Positions 23,425 to 35,000 of a stretch of DNA of 64,000 nucleotides are shown piece by piece; within the stretch, counting starts at the first letter, position 1, and the number at the start of each line of letters is the position of its first letter. Source of the stretch: Balanoglossus misakiensis (taxonomy: Eukaryota > Hemichordata). The translations under genes were made by a program, and so were the position numbers. The stretch covers positions 6,696,001-6,760,000 of the forward strand of contig CM082585.2 of NCBI GenBank assembly GCA_040954595.2. The letters run 5' to 3'. The notes beneath the pieces are model-generated. The model saw nothing but the letters and a program-made list of their open reading frames with translations. It made no database searches and had not been told where the DNA came from.

Positions 23425-23919
23425 AACTGCCTCCAAAACTCCGTCATCCACCAGGCCACAGTAACGCGCACAGACACCTCAGACGTGCACGTACGTTGAG
23501 TTAACTGAGAGCGACTTCAAGACGAGCTACAGAAACCACACTTCATCATTTTGACTCGCACGCTCCAGGAACTCCATCGAACTCAGCAAACATATTTGGA
23601 CACATAAGGACAACGACATCGCCCACACTCAACCATGATAAAAGAAACGAACCTGCGTCCTCATGCCCAAAAGACACAATGCATTGTTACACAACAATTA
23701 AATCTAGACACTCCACGTCACACAACACACTCCTCTCCCTGTACGTTCATATCACCAGCTATATACATATACACATTGTTATGCAAATGTGCCCACCACA
23801 ACCAACATTAAATTCCACCAGCTGGGCATCTGCATATAACCACGTCCACCCTTGTGTTTTCGCCAGTTTAGTCTCCTGATGAGTGAGTCCAGTGATTCAC
23901 GAAACAGCGTTGTAGAGAT
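23425..23919 (+). mobile_element. Decayed Penelope-like retroelement (3' part: GIY-YIG endonuclease and hammerhead)
   Basis: From 23425 the plus strand reads NCLQNSVIHQATVTRTDTSD. After a +1 frameshift near 23493 it continues TYVELTESDFKTSYRNHTSS, then, past an in-frame stop, LARSRNSIELSKHIWTHKDN. These resemble the GIY-YIG endonuclease region at the C-terminus of Penelope-like elements (pattern: C..xVxYQATVT, TYxGLTExxFKxRYxNHxxSF, ELSKHIWxLKD). Further stops follow from 23636. The hammerhead motif about 240 bases downstream is where such elements carry one. I recognised no reverse-transcriptase domain upstream, so this is a 5'-truncated, inactive copy. It sits between the two Ly6 genes. Confidence 0.75.
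23871..23919 (+). ncRNA. Type I hammerhead ribozyme
   Basis: All conserved core residues are present. Stem I pairs gtctc (23871-23875) with gagat (23915-23919). The core ctgatga is 23876-23882. Stem II is seven pairs (gtgagtc with gattcac, one G-U) closed by the tetraloop cagt (23890-23893). The second core block gaaa is 23901-23904, its last A opening stem III. Stem III is aca/tgt (23904-23906 with 23911-23913) with loop gcgt. The predicted cleavage triplet is GUA, cutting after A23914. The very short stem III and the retroelement context match the hammerheads described in Penelope-like elements. Cleavage activity is inferred from the fold only. Confidence 0.85.
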
Positions 23920-25030
23920 ACACACACACATACACACGCACACATATACAGTGAAGCGAATCAAACAAATATATGTCACTCTGACCCACAGGCACTAATG
24001 AAGTTGGGGCGCGTTGTGTATAGTAAAAGATTTAGCACAATAGTTGTCGCCAGGACCATAGAATACACGACATTGATCGAACGCCGGCATAGCCATTGTG
24101 TCAATTGTATTAAAAAAATTATTGCACACAACACAACTCAACCCTGACTTCTTTTTAAAATGCGCCTCACAAAAGTTGCTGCGATCACCTGCAGGCTCTC
24201 ACGTAAATTAAGAAGCCTATAAGAGCATAAACTTTCCGAAAAGGTCACTTTCGTGACCACTGTGTGTTTTCCCTCCATTTTGCGTTTTGTTGGTACATGT
24301 ATAAGTTTGCCACATTGAGATAGAACTCTGAAGTAGCAAACACATTATTGAATATGTTGGGTTTAATTTAATGCAAATGGGGAATAGTGTATATATAAAT
24401 TTACATGCCATACCAATGAAGTACATGTACCACGATGTAAGGATACTCGCGGGCCATGAAACTGGCCTATTTGCCAAAACAGTGCCGATATCTACATTCA
24501 TTGAGCGTCGTGTCGTGTGTATACATGTCTTGCCCACCACACACAGGAACTGCGGGGGTCTTACACCGTCGCTCAGGGTTTTTATACCAGCATACCATGT
24601 TTCAACATCATGTGCTGTAAACACGTAAACAGTCTTGCTTAGAAGAAAGAAAGAAATAACTTATGTCTGATATATAGTTGGACAACATACACTGACACTA
24701 GAAAACGGACGCACGTTGTTTTGTAATTTGGAAATTTCGCGCGTTTGCAATACTATTGGTTGAAAATAGCAACGATCGGACTCAACACAATGATCTCAAC
24801 GTATAACAACTTTTGCAAAGTGGGAGTACTGTCACGCTCTGATGATTGTCAACTACATGTAACTACATGCACAAAGAATTACCCGCCTATTCTAGTCTTT
24901 ATATTTTATATCTCTGTCTGTTTGCTGTTAGTCACTTGCTTGCTTGCTTGCTTCCATAATTACACCAACGTTGCTATCAAGTTCGCCACCATTTGAGTAC
25001 ATCCGTCCCCATAGTTTATCTATCGATGTA

Positions 25031-25081
25031 ATGTAGTTCATTCTCCTTTCTTGACCCACCCTTCTGCTCGTTGCTTTGTCA
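25031..25081 (+). pseudogene. Relict copy of Ly6 exon 1
   Basis: The sequence from 25031 (atgtagttcattctcctttc) aligns with the signal-peptide exon of Ly6 copy A but has a stop as its second codon, another stop soon after, and a small insertion. It lies 175 bases before the intact exon 1 of copy B. The surrounding DNA is duplicated as well: acaccaacgttg with nearby cttgctt motifs occurs before both the relict and the intact exon. Confidence 0.65.
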
Positions 25082-25205
25082 TAGAAGTACCCATTCTGTT
25101 CTGTGCAGTCGACTGTGAAATTTATATCTCTGTTGTTATTCGCTTGCTTTATATTGTACACCAACGTTGACCCCATTACAACTTGCTTATCTCAGTATCG
25201 ACAGA

Positions 25206-26404
25206 ATGGAGTTTATTCTCCTCTCTTGCCTTCTGCTCGTGACTTTGAGCCACGGTAGGTAAAGCTTGCATTGTGTATACTTGGTGGACATGAAGTGGTT
25301 ATGAGATATATCGAACAAACGCTGGCTCTATGTATGGTGGTCACGTGGCAATAACTTCAACAGACGCAGCAACAAATGTAAAAAAAAAAAAAACGTCAGG
25401 CACACTGTGCTCCCATTTTATTAGAATGAGTACACGTATATTATATGTACCTTACTGTATTTTGGATACAATGGTGTGAAATCGAAATCAATGTATGGAA
25501 ACCTATGGTATCTTTTTCATAACCCCCGGTAGTGAACTCCTTGAAGTGTTATGTCTGCAAACAGCAGTACGATGGACAAGATGGCGGTCCATTTTACGCA
25601 GCGGATGACAACTCAGAGTGCCAGGAAGAATATACCTGCGATGATACTGTGTTAGAACCTGGGGCGTCATTCGACACTTGCCTGACTTACACAGCTTATG
25701 ATGGTAAGCTCTCTCTCTCTTTTCTGTCTTAGACCGTGCGTGTCTTGTCTGTGTCTAAGTCAACAGCATTTGCAAATGTCGTTATATTCTTTACTATCAA
25801 TCACGTGATCTGGCAATGTGTCCCATGGCGCAGTCATTTCCAGATGACGGGCAAGCAATATTTCGGCATCCAGTAAAAGTTTTCATGAGTATGTTTTTAC
25901 TTTAGAACCGCCACACACATAACATGTATCGGGTATGTTGCCTCATCAGCCTCATTGCATTTCGTCTGCACAGTCTTTGTCAGCACCACGTAAGTCCACG
26001 TTGCTGAATTTGCCCGTCATCTGGAAATTTGAATGCGAACGCAACTGCCACCTGAGCGCGTCTGACGTCATTTGATAGCGAAGAATTACTTTAAATACTA
26101 TAATTTTGCGCTCAAGCTGAAGTAAATGAACGAAGGGGGTTATTTTATTATTTCAGGCCACACAGGGAAACTGTACATCTATAAATCTTGCTACGGAGCT
26201 AATCACCAGCACGATTACAACGATTGTTTAGCGGGCAAAGCAGAAACTGAGCTCCAGTTTCACTGCGACTCGTCATACCATACTTGGCACTGTGTCCATT
26301 GTTGCCAAGGGGATCTCTGCAACCCGAGTGCTGTCGCTGTATTGATCGCCAACGTTCTGACCATCCTGATCGGCGCTTCCGTGACCGCCTTTTGGGTCAA
26401 ATAG
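25206..26404 (+). CDS. Ly6/uPAR-domain GPI-anchored protein, copy B
   Basis: Exons 25206-25254, 25533-25703 and 26157-26404 join in phase 1 to give 155 residues. The signal peptide is MEFILLSCLLLVTLSH. The single LU domain starts KCYVCKQQYDGQDGG, with cysteines near 22, 25, 46, 52, 66, 85, 97, 110, 119, 122, 123 and 128, and ends CCQGDLCN (about 122-129). The hydrophobic tail VAVLIANVLTILIGASVTAF then WVK is a GPI signal that would be cleaved near residue 129-131. Twelve cysteines is one pair more than the common ten of Ly6 domains. It is strongly similar to copy A, which lies head-to-head about 2.6 kb away. Intron 2 contains a 193-bp inverted-repeat element. Function beyond membership of the family is unknown. 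Confidence 0.87.
25836..26028. mobile_element. 193-bp MITE-like element in Ly6 copy B intron 2
   Basis: Perfect 19-bp terminal inverted repeats: atttccagatgacgggcaa at 25836-25854 and its complement at 26010-26028. The interior is noncoding. Copy A's corresponding intron lacks it, so the insertion postdates the Ly6 duplication or was lost from copy A. Confidence 0.75.
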
Positions 26405-26459
26405 ATTCCAGGATGAGAACTTTGCAACCATTCTAAAATTATGAGTTCTAACTCACATT

Positions 26460-26755
26460 TGGTGCGCCATCGAGAGGTAATTATAAACGTGTATATATGT
26501 ATAGTAGAACCTCTCGGAGTCAAAACCGAACCTATCTTCACTGGACACCATTTCTAGTCCCTTCTACATAGGATACCATGTTTAATGAACCTATAAAACC
26601 AAATACCATTTGAATGTCCGGTTTATACATGTTTTACTGTCCTCCTCCGCCTTTTTGGTGTATGTGGTGCGCCGTCAGGCGGTAATTTTGTCTGTTGTCG
26701 TGCCTTCGTCTACGTTTTCGTGTTGGCGCGTATGGTGCGCCCTCGGGTGGTAACT
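26460..26755. repeat. Three dispersed copies of a tggtgcgcc...ggtaa motif
   Basis: A block of about 22 bases (tggtgcgccNtcNNgNggtaa) occurs at about 26460, 26665 and 26733 just downstream of Ly6 copy B. The third copy on the minus strand (26737-26750) reads CCACCCGAGGGCGC, one mismatch from a CTCF core. These may be regulatory or parts of a repeat. Confidence 0.4.
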
Positions 26756-27150
26756 TTGAAACCATGATGAAGGCTTCTCCGGTAAAGGTATAGAATTTCT
26801 GTCGCAATTCGCCCGGGTTCAGTGTCCTCACATTGCAGTTTAGTCTCCAACAAACGACCGTCGTTTCATTTATCAACGGCACCACTATTCCGAGAATGGC
26901 GGCCGGTTAATTGGTGGAATTTCATCATCCGTCTCGTTTTACAACCAGGGTATCGACAAAAAATCACGTTCTTATCTTACAAGACCAAAGAATTTTATAA
27001 TTGAGCCGAAAACCGACCCATAGGTAATATGATGTTGCTAATTGGGAAATATTTGAACAGAAATACCTCTAAGCCACCGTATATATGTCACCAGCTCTGT
27101 GTTAGTGCAAAATTAATTACACAGAAATTGGTGACAAGCGCAGGGAGATC

Positions 27151-27327
27151 ATGGCGGCGTCTGGAGTGTATCCCACAATGCAGCACGGGGAGCCGACTAT
27201 CACGAATATCGCAGCAGGCTGTCCGGGTTCTTCCAATAGCGGGCACTGTCAGCACAAGATCAAAGACTCTAGGAATCATTTCAAGCTGGTGCTTGCCTTC
27301 ACATCGCCGTCGGCAGGCTGGTTTTAA
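27151..27327 (+). CDS. Candidate short ORF or first exon, function unknown
   Basis: A 58-residue frame starts MAASGVYPTMQHGEPTITNI at an ATG in good context (gatcATGG) in a locally GC-richer stretch. Its composition is more protein-like than its surroundings, but only a poor donor (ctg|gtttta) precedes the stop and no downstream exon was found. It could be a first exon, a small protein or chance. Confidence 0.25.
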   Translation: MAASGVYPTMQHGEPTITNIAAGCPGSSNSGHCQHKIKDSRNHFKLVLAFTSPSAGWF

Positions 27328-30300
27328 ATTGGATACCAAATTAAAGTCGATGTTGTCATCGTGGCGTGGTGCAGGCTGCAGCCGAGATGCGCATTACGGC
27401 GGCGCAAACGACATTCAATTGATGGTTGCCGTCCGCCTGTGGGGGGGGGGGGGAATTAGAACTTTGTATATATTGAAGACAGCGGGGTGCAATTTATGTG
27501 AAAATTGAAATGTCTTGTTAGGCGGGAAAAAATTGGGGTTAATGAAGTACGGGGCGATTCACAAATCCCGAAGTAGCAGAGCACATCACTTCGAATTTAC
27601 TCGTTAGTTGCTGATTGCGAGGACGTTGTTGTAGGTAGGTTTACGCCATACACATTCATATTTATTTGGCAAGAAACACTTGATGGATGATATGACACGC
27701 TTCAAGCTTGTCAAATCTGTGCATAGATTGTTAAATTTTGATGGAATCGTCTGATTTGATACTAAACGGCAAAATCTGTTATAGTCGCAGTCAGACTTGA
27801 CCAATGATGTGACACGGTGATGGACATACCTGACAAACGAGAGGTTGAAAAGGAACATATCAATATTTTGCATCAACATGTAGGAATTTTATGAATTTTA
27901 TTTTGTCATGATAAGTAACACCACTGAAGTGACATGTGGCAGATTTTAAAGGTGTCTGATTTGCTGTTGCCATGGCAGTTATGACTCATGAAACGGTCAT
28001 GTCTATACGCATAGTTTGGACTAATTTCAGAACAACATGCATGATGTAAACTAATTCCAGTCGGTCTTGCCCTCGGCACGACTTGAATAATGAAACACCC
28101 ACGAAATGCGCTCTGTTCGGTATGATTCAAGTCAGCAAATTGAAAGCCGTGGTTTCGAGGCAGGTTAGTTGTTCAAGCTGGAGATCACAATAGTCGACGG
28201 TCGCGTCTTGGGACGTGATTGGCAGGATGGTACAAACAGCTGCTGGCATGGCAGCCATGATGTGCTCATTTGCATATTTGTCTGTGGTGAAAGTTTTGAA
28301 CTTATCAGATAGATGTAGATGCTCAATGTTCCAGGTAACGTCACCCAAAGTTGAGAAGTTTTTTTCAAAACGTCTGATAGCATTCAGGTTAAGGCGAACA
28401 ACTTAATCCTACCGTATTGTAATGTTAAAAGGTTCTTTGGTTTGCAGTATAGGACCTGGAATGCGGTCCGTATAGGCGTGGGGTCAAGCGACTATAGCCA
28501 GACACCAGGTATGTGAGTGGACACAATTGGAATCGTTTAAGTCTGACAAAGGTAATGTGGGGCGGTACGTTGGATGTTTGCTCGGCTCGTCGCAAAGCAA
28601 GTCTTAATTGAGTCACTTGTTCAGGACACACAGCATTGACTGCCTTCATCGTCAACAACCGCTGTTGTCAACAATGGCGTGGCTTTGAGCGCTGCACATT
28701 GGATTGGCTTGATATGTCGCGACATGACTTCGTTCATTGAAGAGAAGCATGCTCTGTGAGACATTCACGCAGTGTCTTTTGTCGGGTAATCGTTTTTTTA
28801 TACGCTCGCTCGCAGTCGTTTATAAAATCATTTGCTTCAGAGACTACGGTGAGATGCAATCACCACCGAAGGATGTACCGTTGTTGTACCAAAATTTCAC
28901 TTGGAAGGGGAGGTGATAGCGATAAAAACATTTGTTTTGGTCAAATCACTCAGTTTTGCATATAACGTTCTGGTGATCGACTCGTTTTTAACCATGACCA
29001 ATCTCAGACACACTATAATCCTAAACCCTCACTTCATCATTGCCATGAAAAAATGCAAGATCACAGATATAACCGCCCTCGTGTTTTATTTACAAGCACG
29101 CCATGAAATATGCATAGAAACATTCCAAAGACGATTCATCGCCGCAGAGCAAAGGTAGTAGATGCCACGGAATAGTATCCGTGATACCCTATGCAAACAA
29201 TCCAGAGAACGTATAGATACGGCGACGCTAACCGACTGAGAAAACCAGCCCCCGCAATCAATTCCAGTGGGACCGAAAGCCATTTTCTTCGTTGTGTTTG
29301 CTCATTACTTCTTTCCTTGGGGCAGGTAATTGGTACTGCTTTGGCACAGCTCCCTTGAGTCAGAATAATTTGGATCAGAGAAAACGAAGACAGAAGGATA
29401 CTCGTGGCGGCAAGGGCAGCTATCTCCTCTAATAAAATTCAATGTTTCTGGCCCTGTCGATGTCGCGGTAAAAGTAGTTGTTGCGTGCGTTGCAGTAGAA
29501 AACAACCGCTGTGGCAGAATTGAACGAAACTGGATGCCGACTCTCATGTCAACTTTATATCAAGGGAGAGCAGTTCTCTTGGCTCGCGCTAAGCTTAATT
29601 CTCCCGGATGAACTAATCATCGGGTTAAGGGATATGCGAATTGGCAGCTGTTCTCAGTTGGTGTTCTCTGAAGCTAGGCGATCGCAACCAGGTTGCCATG
29701 GTTTTCCAATAAGCGCACTCTGAGCAGTTTATCTCTGCGGCGAATTTTGTCATTGTCAACGCCGGTTTTTGATGTCACGCCGAGATCCGAAAGATCGGTC
29801 TTGACGGCAGACACCCGCGGCTGGTGAGAACACCCGCCAACCGCTGGTAACTAGTCAATACTTATCAAATTAGGTTCGTTTTGTCGTTGCCATCTTGGGA
29901 GTTTCGCGTCAATTAACGGTCTCTGTAATTTCAGAATAAGTTGAACGGGAGATCTAAAAGACTGTAAATTGGACTATGAGTTGAGGTTAAGAAACGAGCG
30001 TAATGAGACAGAGGGTAGTTGAAAACCACATCTCCACACTGAGTGCACACAGACTTGACTTTGTAAACGTGTCTCCATCATAGACAAGGCCCGAGGTAAA
30101 GTTGCAACTATGAAAAGGCGTGAGCTAGCGGCCCAACAGCGTTTCGTTGCTGCTTCGTGACCCATTCTGAAGGTAAAATTACCCCAACCGTCTTCTCTAA
30201 ATAGCTCGCGCGGCGCGGGTCAATATTGTGTTATAAGCTTTCACGCATCGAACAGATAAAAGATGCCGAGCTCAGAGGTCACCAGGATCAAACTTGTCCT

Positions 30301-32043
30301 GTGTAGTCACGTGGTACAGGCATATTAGTAATTGATAAACGCTCTGGTTGGGTGAAGGCAGGTGGAGATATAAACAACGACAGAGAATTTCAGCAGAAGA
30401 GGTTAAAATCGGAACTGTGCTGTGCATCGGAATGACTTAGTTCAATTTCAAACATATTTCTTCTCCAGTTATTTTCGTACATGCTTTGTGCCCTTGGGGT
30501 AAGAAGGCTGAAAATGCAACGAACCCCGAAGCGCCTTGTCTTTAAAACTGAACAGAAACTATTCTTAATTTAAATACAATAGTCCACACTATTCATAAGC
30601 AGAACACGGCTGACACGGAGTAAATTTCCAATGTAGAGAGAGTGTTATCCGAAGGAAACTGGGAGTAATGATATTCAGGAGCGGAGAATTTCTGTCAATA
30701 TCGAGAGCTGTGGTTCGTCCTCCCACGCCCGATGCCTGCCGTACTGACCCCGCCCACACTCAACACCCGGCACATAAATGCACCTAAGGGCGCTTATAAA
30801 AGTGCCACCTAGCATACCTTCAGTAATTTGATCCGTAATTAACCACGTTAAATCTATCAAGGGCGACTTTCTTTGCGCTCCAGGCTACCAAATTAGAGGC
30901 CCTGGAGGTCACAAATAACAAACACCGTTGGCTGGGCTCGTGTGAAGATGTGTGTTGTGGCAGCGGTGGGGTAGCTATTAGTTGCGCCACAGATCACAGA
31001 CGGCAGATATAGTGTGCAGAGTTTTGATGTCACACGGGAAGACCGTTTTTTCTTTTCCAGACCCTATTCCAGATTGGAATTCTTCTTCACAACTGCACTG
31101 ACACAGGGCCCATGTTGAAAATATCAGTTGTCGCGGAGCACGCCGAGTTTCTGATAACTTATACAAGGGATACGTCACAGCTGAACAGCACGGAAGAGTC
31201 TATTTTCAGACAACCTACAAGGTGGCTCGCAGGGGAAAGTCTCCAGGTTGCGGGTTTTGAAGTCAGACAGGTCAGATTGAGAATGATTGGTTGCACAGCT
31301 GAACGTGGAAGCTGCCAGATGGCCCAGGAAAAAAGCGGTGTTTGAATATTCACACCGGTTCCAGTAACCCTTGGAGGAAAGACGAGGGCTGAGAAAGTTT
31401 AGACGCGGGGTCGGACGGCTGGCTGCACACCAGAAAACAACTTTCTTTCTATCTCTGTTTCAGAAACACGAGATTGTCACCGGTAACGCTTTACAGTGGA
31501 CCGTACCGGAGCGCTGTTGTGGCTGACACTGCACTGATGTCTCCGTTAATACGCCAGTGTCGATTTCTCAACAACGATGGGAATCCCAACACACGATACT
31601 GACTGGGCTGCCCGGTGATTTGAATTTAAAAAGCGAGAGGCATTTCTTTCCGCTTCACGCAGGAACTGCACCGGATCTGTGGCTGCGTGAGTTTGGCGCG
31701 GCCCTGGTGTAGTGTTTGCACGGCAAGTGTGAGTAATGTAACAGCAGGGCTTGTCCACTTGGCTGACAAAGCAGAGCCCTGTGTCAGATAGCCGGAGATG
31801 TCGACGCTAACACAAAGAAAGATGTTCGCGCAGGCTCGTACGCTGTGAACCGCAACACGCCCGGCACTCAAGTCCAACATCGCCGATCAACCATTTCAGC
31901 CTCCGTGCACATGATTACAGTTATGTCTACTCGCACGGATTACCTCGGAAGCAAAATGAACCCGATACGTCCATCGGTAGTGACCGCGACCTAACAGGAG
32001 GAACACACAAAAAACTTGTACGAAACGGGACAAAGTTCTTAAA
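27328..32043. other. Intergenic or upstream region of the galactose sulfotransferase gene
   Basis: Contains a poly-G run near 27440-27453 and several unremarkable frames on both strands. Minus-strand frames at 27.6-28.7 kb follow one another loosely but share no motif or consistent splice sites. A TATA-like site lies near 30795. The last 2 kb are richer in CpG, consistent with promoter or 5'UTR sequence. No exon is assigned. Confidence 0.4.
30795..30802 (+). promoter_or_regulatory. TATA-box-like element
   Basis: tataaaag in the context gcttataaaagtgcc, a strong TATA match on the plus strand about 1.2 kb before the galactose sulfotransferase ATG. It would require a long or spliced leader. No other start element was confirmed. 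Confidence 0.25.
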
Positions 32044-35000
32044 ATGGTGAAACGTCTGCCCGGATTTTTCTTTGCTCTGTGTGGCGTGGCGTTTCTGACG
32101 TTGTACACGCTTACTCTCCTCCAGCCTCGTGCCTACAGAGTCGCAGCGAGTACAAGGTAGGTGAACACATCAGTAATAAGACGCTCTGAAATTTCACCAC
32201 TGTTAAATCTATGGACGAGCGTTATAATTTAGGAGAGAGAAAATTTGACCAATATCACGAGTTTAGTGTCTTTACTTGCGAACCATGGGGCCGCTGTTTT
32301 ACAACAGGTAAACACGACACATAAAATGATTTCACTGCGTCATCTTATCGACTTGAATACTACATGTATAGTTGGAAAAATTCACCGATCAAAATGAAGG
32401 TTTGTTCAACGGCAATTCCCGACGGTATCAAAGTCGATGGCGATAAGCGGAGACAGGTGAGGGCCAGATCAATAAGTCGATGGATTCACTATGTGATCGT
32501 CGCAAACCCACAACCATCACTGCATCGTCCAATTCTCAACCGGTCGATATATTCACACACATCACGAGCAAATATCAGTCAATAAGCTTTTTGGTCATCA
32601 ATGGAGACTTTGTTAATGTTCTAAAAAAATCAATTCTAATGGACTATGCGTACTTCACTAGAAAAGGAATCCTTCATCGTTGTAGATGCAGATTTCATTC
32701 ATTCATTCATTCATTCATTCATTCATTCATTCATTCATTCATTCATTCATTCATTCATTCATTCATTCATTCATTCATTCATTCATTCATTCATTCATTC
32801 ATTCATCCATCCCACCGGAGGAGACACACTCAGATGCGATCATCATGATACCAGTTATGTAGCTAATTGGATGACATAAAATCGTGGAAAAACAGATATT
32901 TGTTTCTGTTTGCACCGTACGGGAGTCCATGTATTGTTGACCGAGCGTCCCGTTATTAGCCAAATTTGGGATACGTACGACATACATCGTTTGCCATAAG
33001 CAACAGAAATGATTTTATAAACAGAAAATATGAGCAGGGTAAATAGATTAGAACGTTGACGTGAGTGCATGCGCAAATGGTACCCTGCCCAAGAGAATGT
33101 TTATCAATAAGTATTAGACGTCAGAAACTCATTAAAGCCTCCATTTAAAACAGCTTAGTCAAGGTTGATTGGGATTGCTTCGCGGGATTTACCAGATGAT
33201 AGTAATATCGCGGAATCAGAAGGGAATTTTCAGCGCCAGGGATTGAACCTCATTTTCAAATCACCGTGATTGTGTAGACTTCTCCCGTTACAACTCCGAT
33301 CTGCGCGATTTCTCTTCCCCGAGAAATCTAAGACGCCCGGAAAGATTAATCCTGACGTTCAGGTAGAGGCAGTCGGCCAAACTATCGAACTCCACAGACG
33401 ACACGCGAGATCTCTCGTTCTTTCGGAGAAGATTGGTTACAACTGAGGATCCGCGCTCGACGCTGAATTAAGTGTCAATCATAGGCCAGTCGCCATGGCG
33501 ACGTGTTTTCCATCGATTAGCAGACAGTTTTAGGTTGACGTTTTACATGCGACGCTCGGACTCGCCAATTCCGCTCGTTCGACAACGACATGTCTTTCTC
33601 CTTACCGCGGGAGTGTTTCACCCGAGACTCGACTATGGCTGGGGACGACTGAGATTTGACGTATGAAATGTTTACAGTCAGAACATGAGTCGCCCATTAA
33701 GAGCAAAGGTCAAACACACTTCCCTGGTGAACCTTTTTAACTCCATTAAGAGGTGAAGAACTAAACGAAAAAAAACATTTTCTGGGGACAGACGAAGTAT
33801 AATTGTTACTGTGAGTTGTAAGGCCAAGTACTAATATGTGTATTTTCCAGTTGCCTCCACGCATGACTAACTCTGGTGTATATTCTAAGGTCAGTGAAAG
33901 CGATACATACACAGTGAGGATAGGAATTTTAGCAATCGCCGTTTACATCTTACAGTTCCTTGAAATACAGATATTTTACGACCGGGAAAATCGAGAAATC
34001 GACTGGTAGATTTCTCGTAACATCGGATACTTTTCGTGAGTCAGTTGTCGATTATTTAGTTGCTCGCAATCGATCGATGAACTTCGGAATCGCTCGATTG
34101 AAAATTGTCGGTTGCGTGAACAATATCGTACGGATAAATGCGCAGATATCATGAATATAGGTCTCTGTGGCTTGCGAGTTAATTTAACCAATTTGGGGAT
34201 CAAAAGAATGCTTAATTAGGCAATGATTGGTTGGTTGGTTGGCCCGTTATTTGATTGGTTGATTGATTCATTGATTGAGCTTGCGAGTTAGCGTTCAACA
34301 GGATAAATGTCCAGTGTAAAATAAAAACCTCAAACTTTAAAATTTAACCAAGTCTTCGATCTACGAAAAGAAGCAACTTGACGTACATTTCGACTTGTGT
34401 TGAAACGTGTTTCTCTGACTTGAATATCCCCTTTCACTCGATCAGAATGCTTAGTCTGATTTTTCAGTTGTTCCTAGTACATAAAAAACCCAGTTCATAT
34501 ACCCGACAGTTGGCTGGCTGTTGTGCTATACGGTAATCGAGCGAGAGTAAACTCAAATCCCACGAGAGTTGGTAACCAAATCCCGCCTCTCCAGCTGCAT
34601 TCTCTCGGTGTGAATTATGACGTGCGATATTCCATTTTGCCCGGCTCCCCTAGGGAGGTGAACATTCTCCACTACCCACACTGAGTGATGATTGACAGTT
34701 TCCCTGCCTCGGCTCTTCCGATAACACCGAAGGTCGCGCGGGTCCCTCTCCAGGAAGTACGTTCGCATAGTCTCAAAACGTTTGTGTAAGAAAATGCCTC
34801 ACCACAACGCAGCTGCTTATATCCAGGGCAAATGAGTAAAATGTTCGCGAGGCACTCCAAGACCGGGACCGTTGCCAGGAACACACAGTGCGGGTCAAAA
34901 GAGGTCATTCGTCCTTGTATGGATATAAAGTATTCATGTGTTCAAACTGAACCGCCTTATAAGTAGATGTTGCATAATCTATACAAAATGTCTCGGTAAA

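Noticed and set aside
25940-25985. Second possible hammerhead (ctgatgag on the minus strand in the Ly6 copy B intron)
   Set aside because: The gaaa block is on the wrong side at too short a distance, and no stem II or III forms.
27604-28660. Series of minus-strand frames that could be a broken gene
   Set aside because: Frames do not join through plausible splice sites, have no motif and include many stops; not enough to call a pseudogene.
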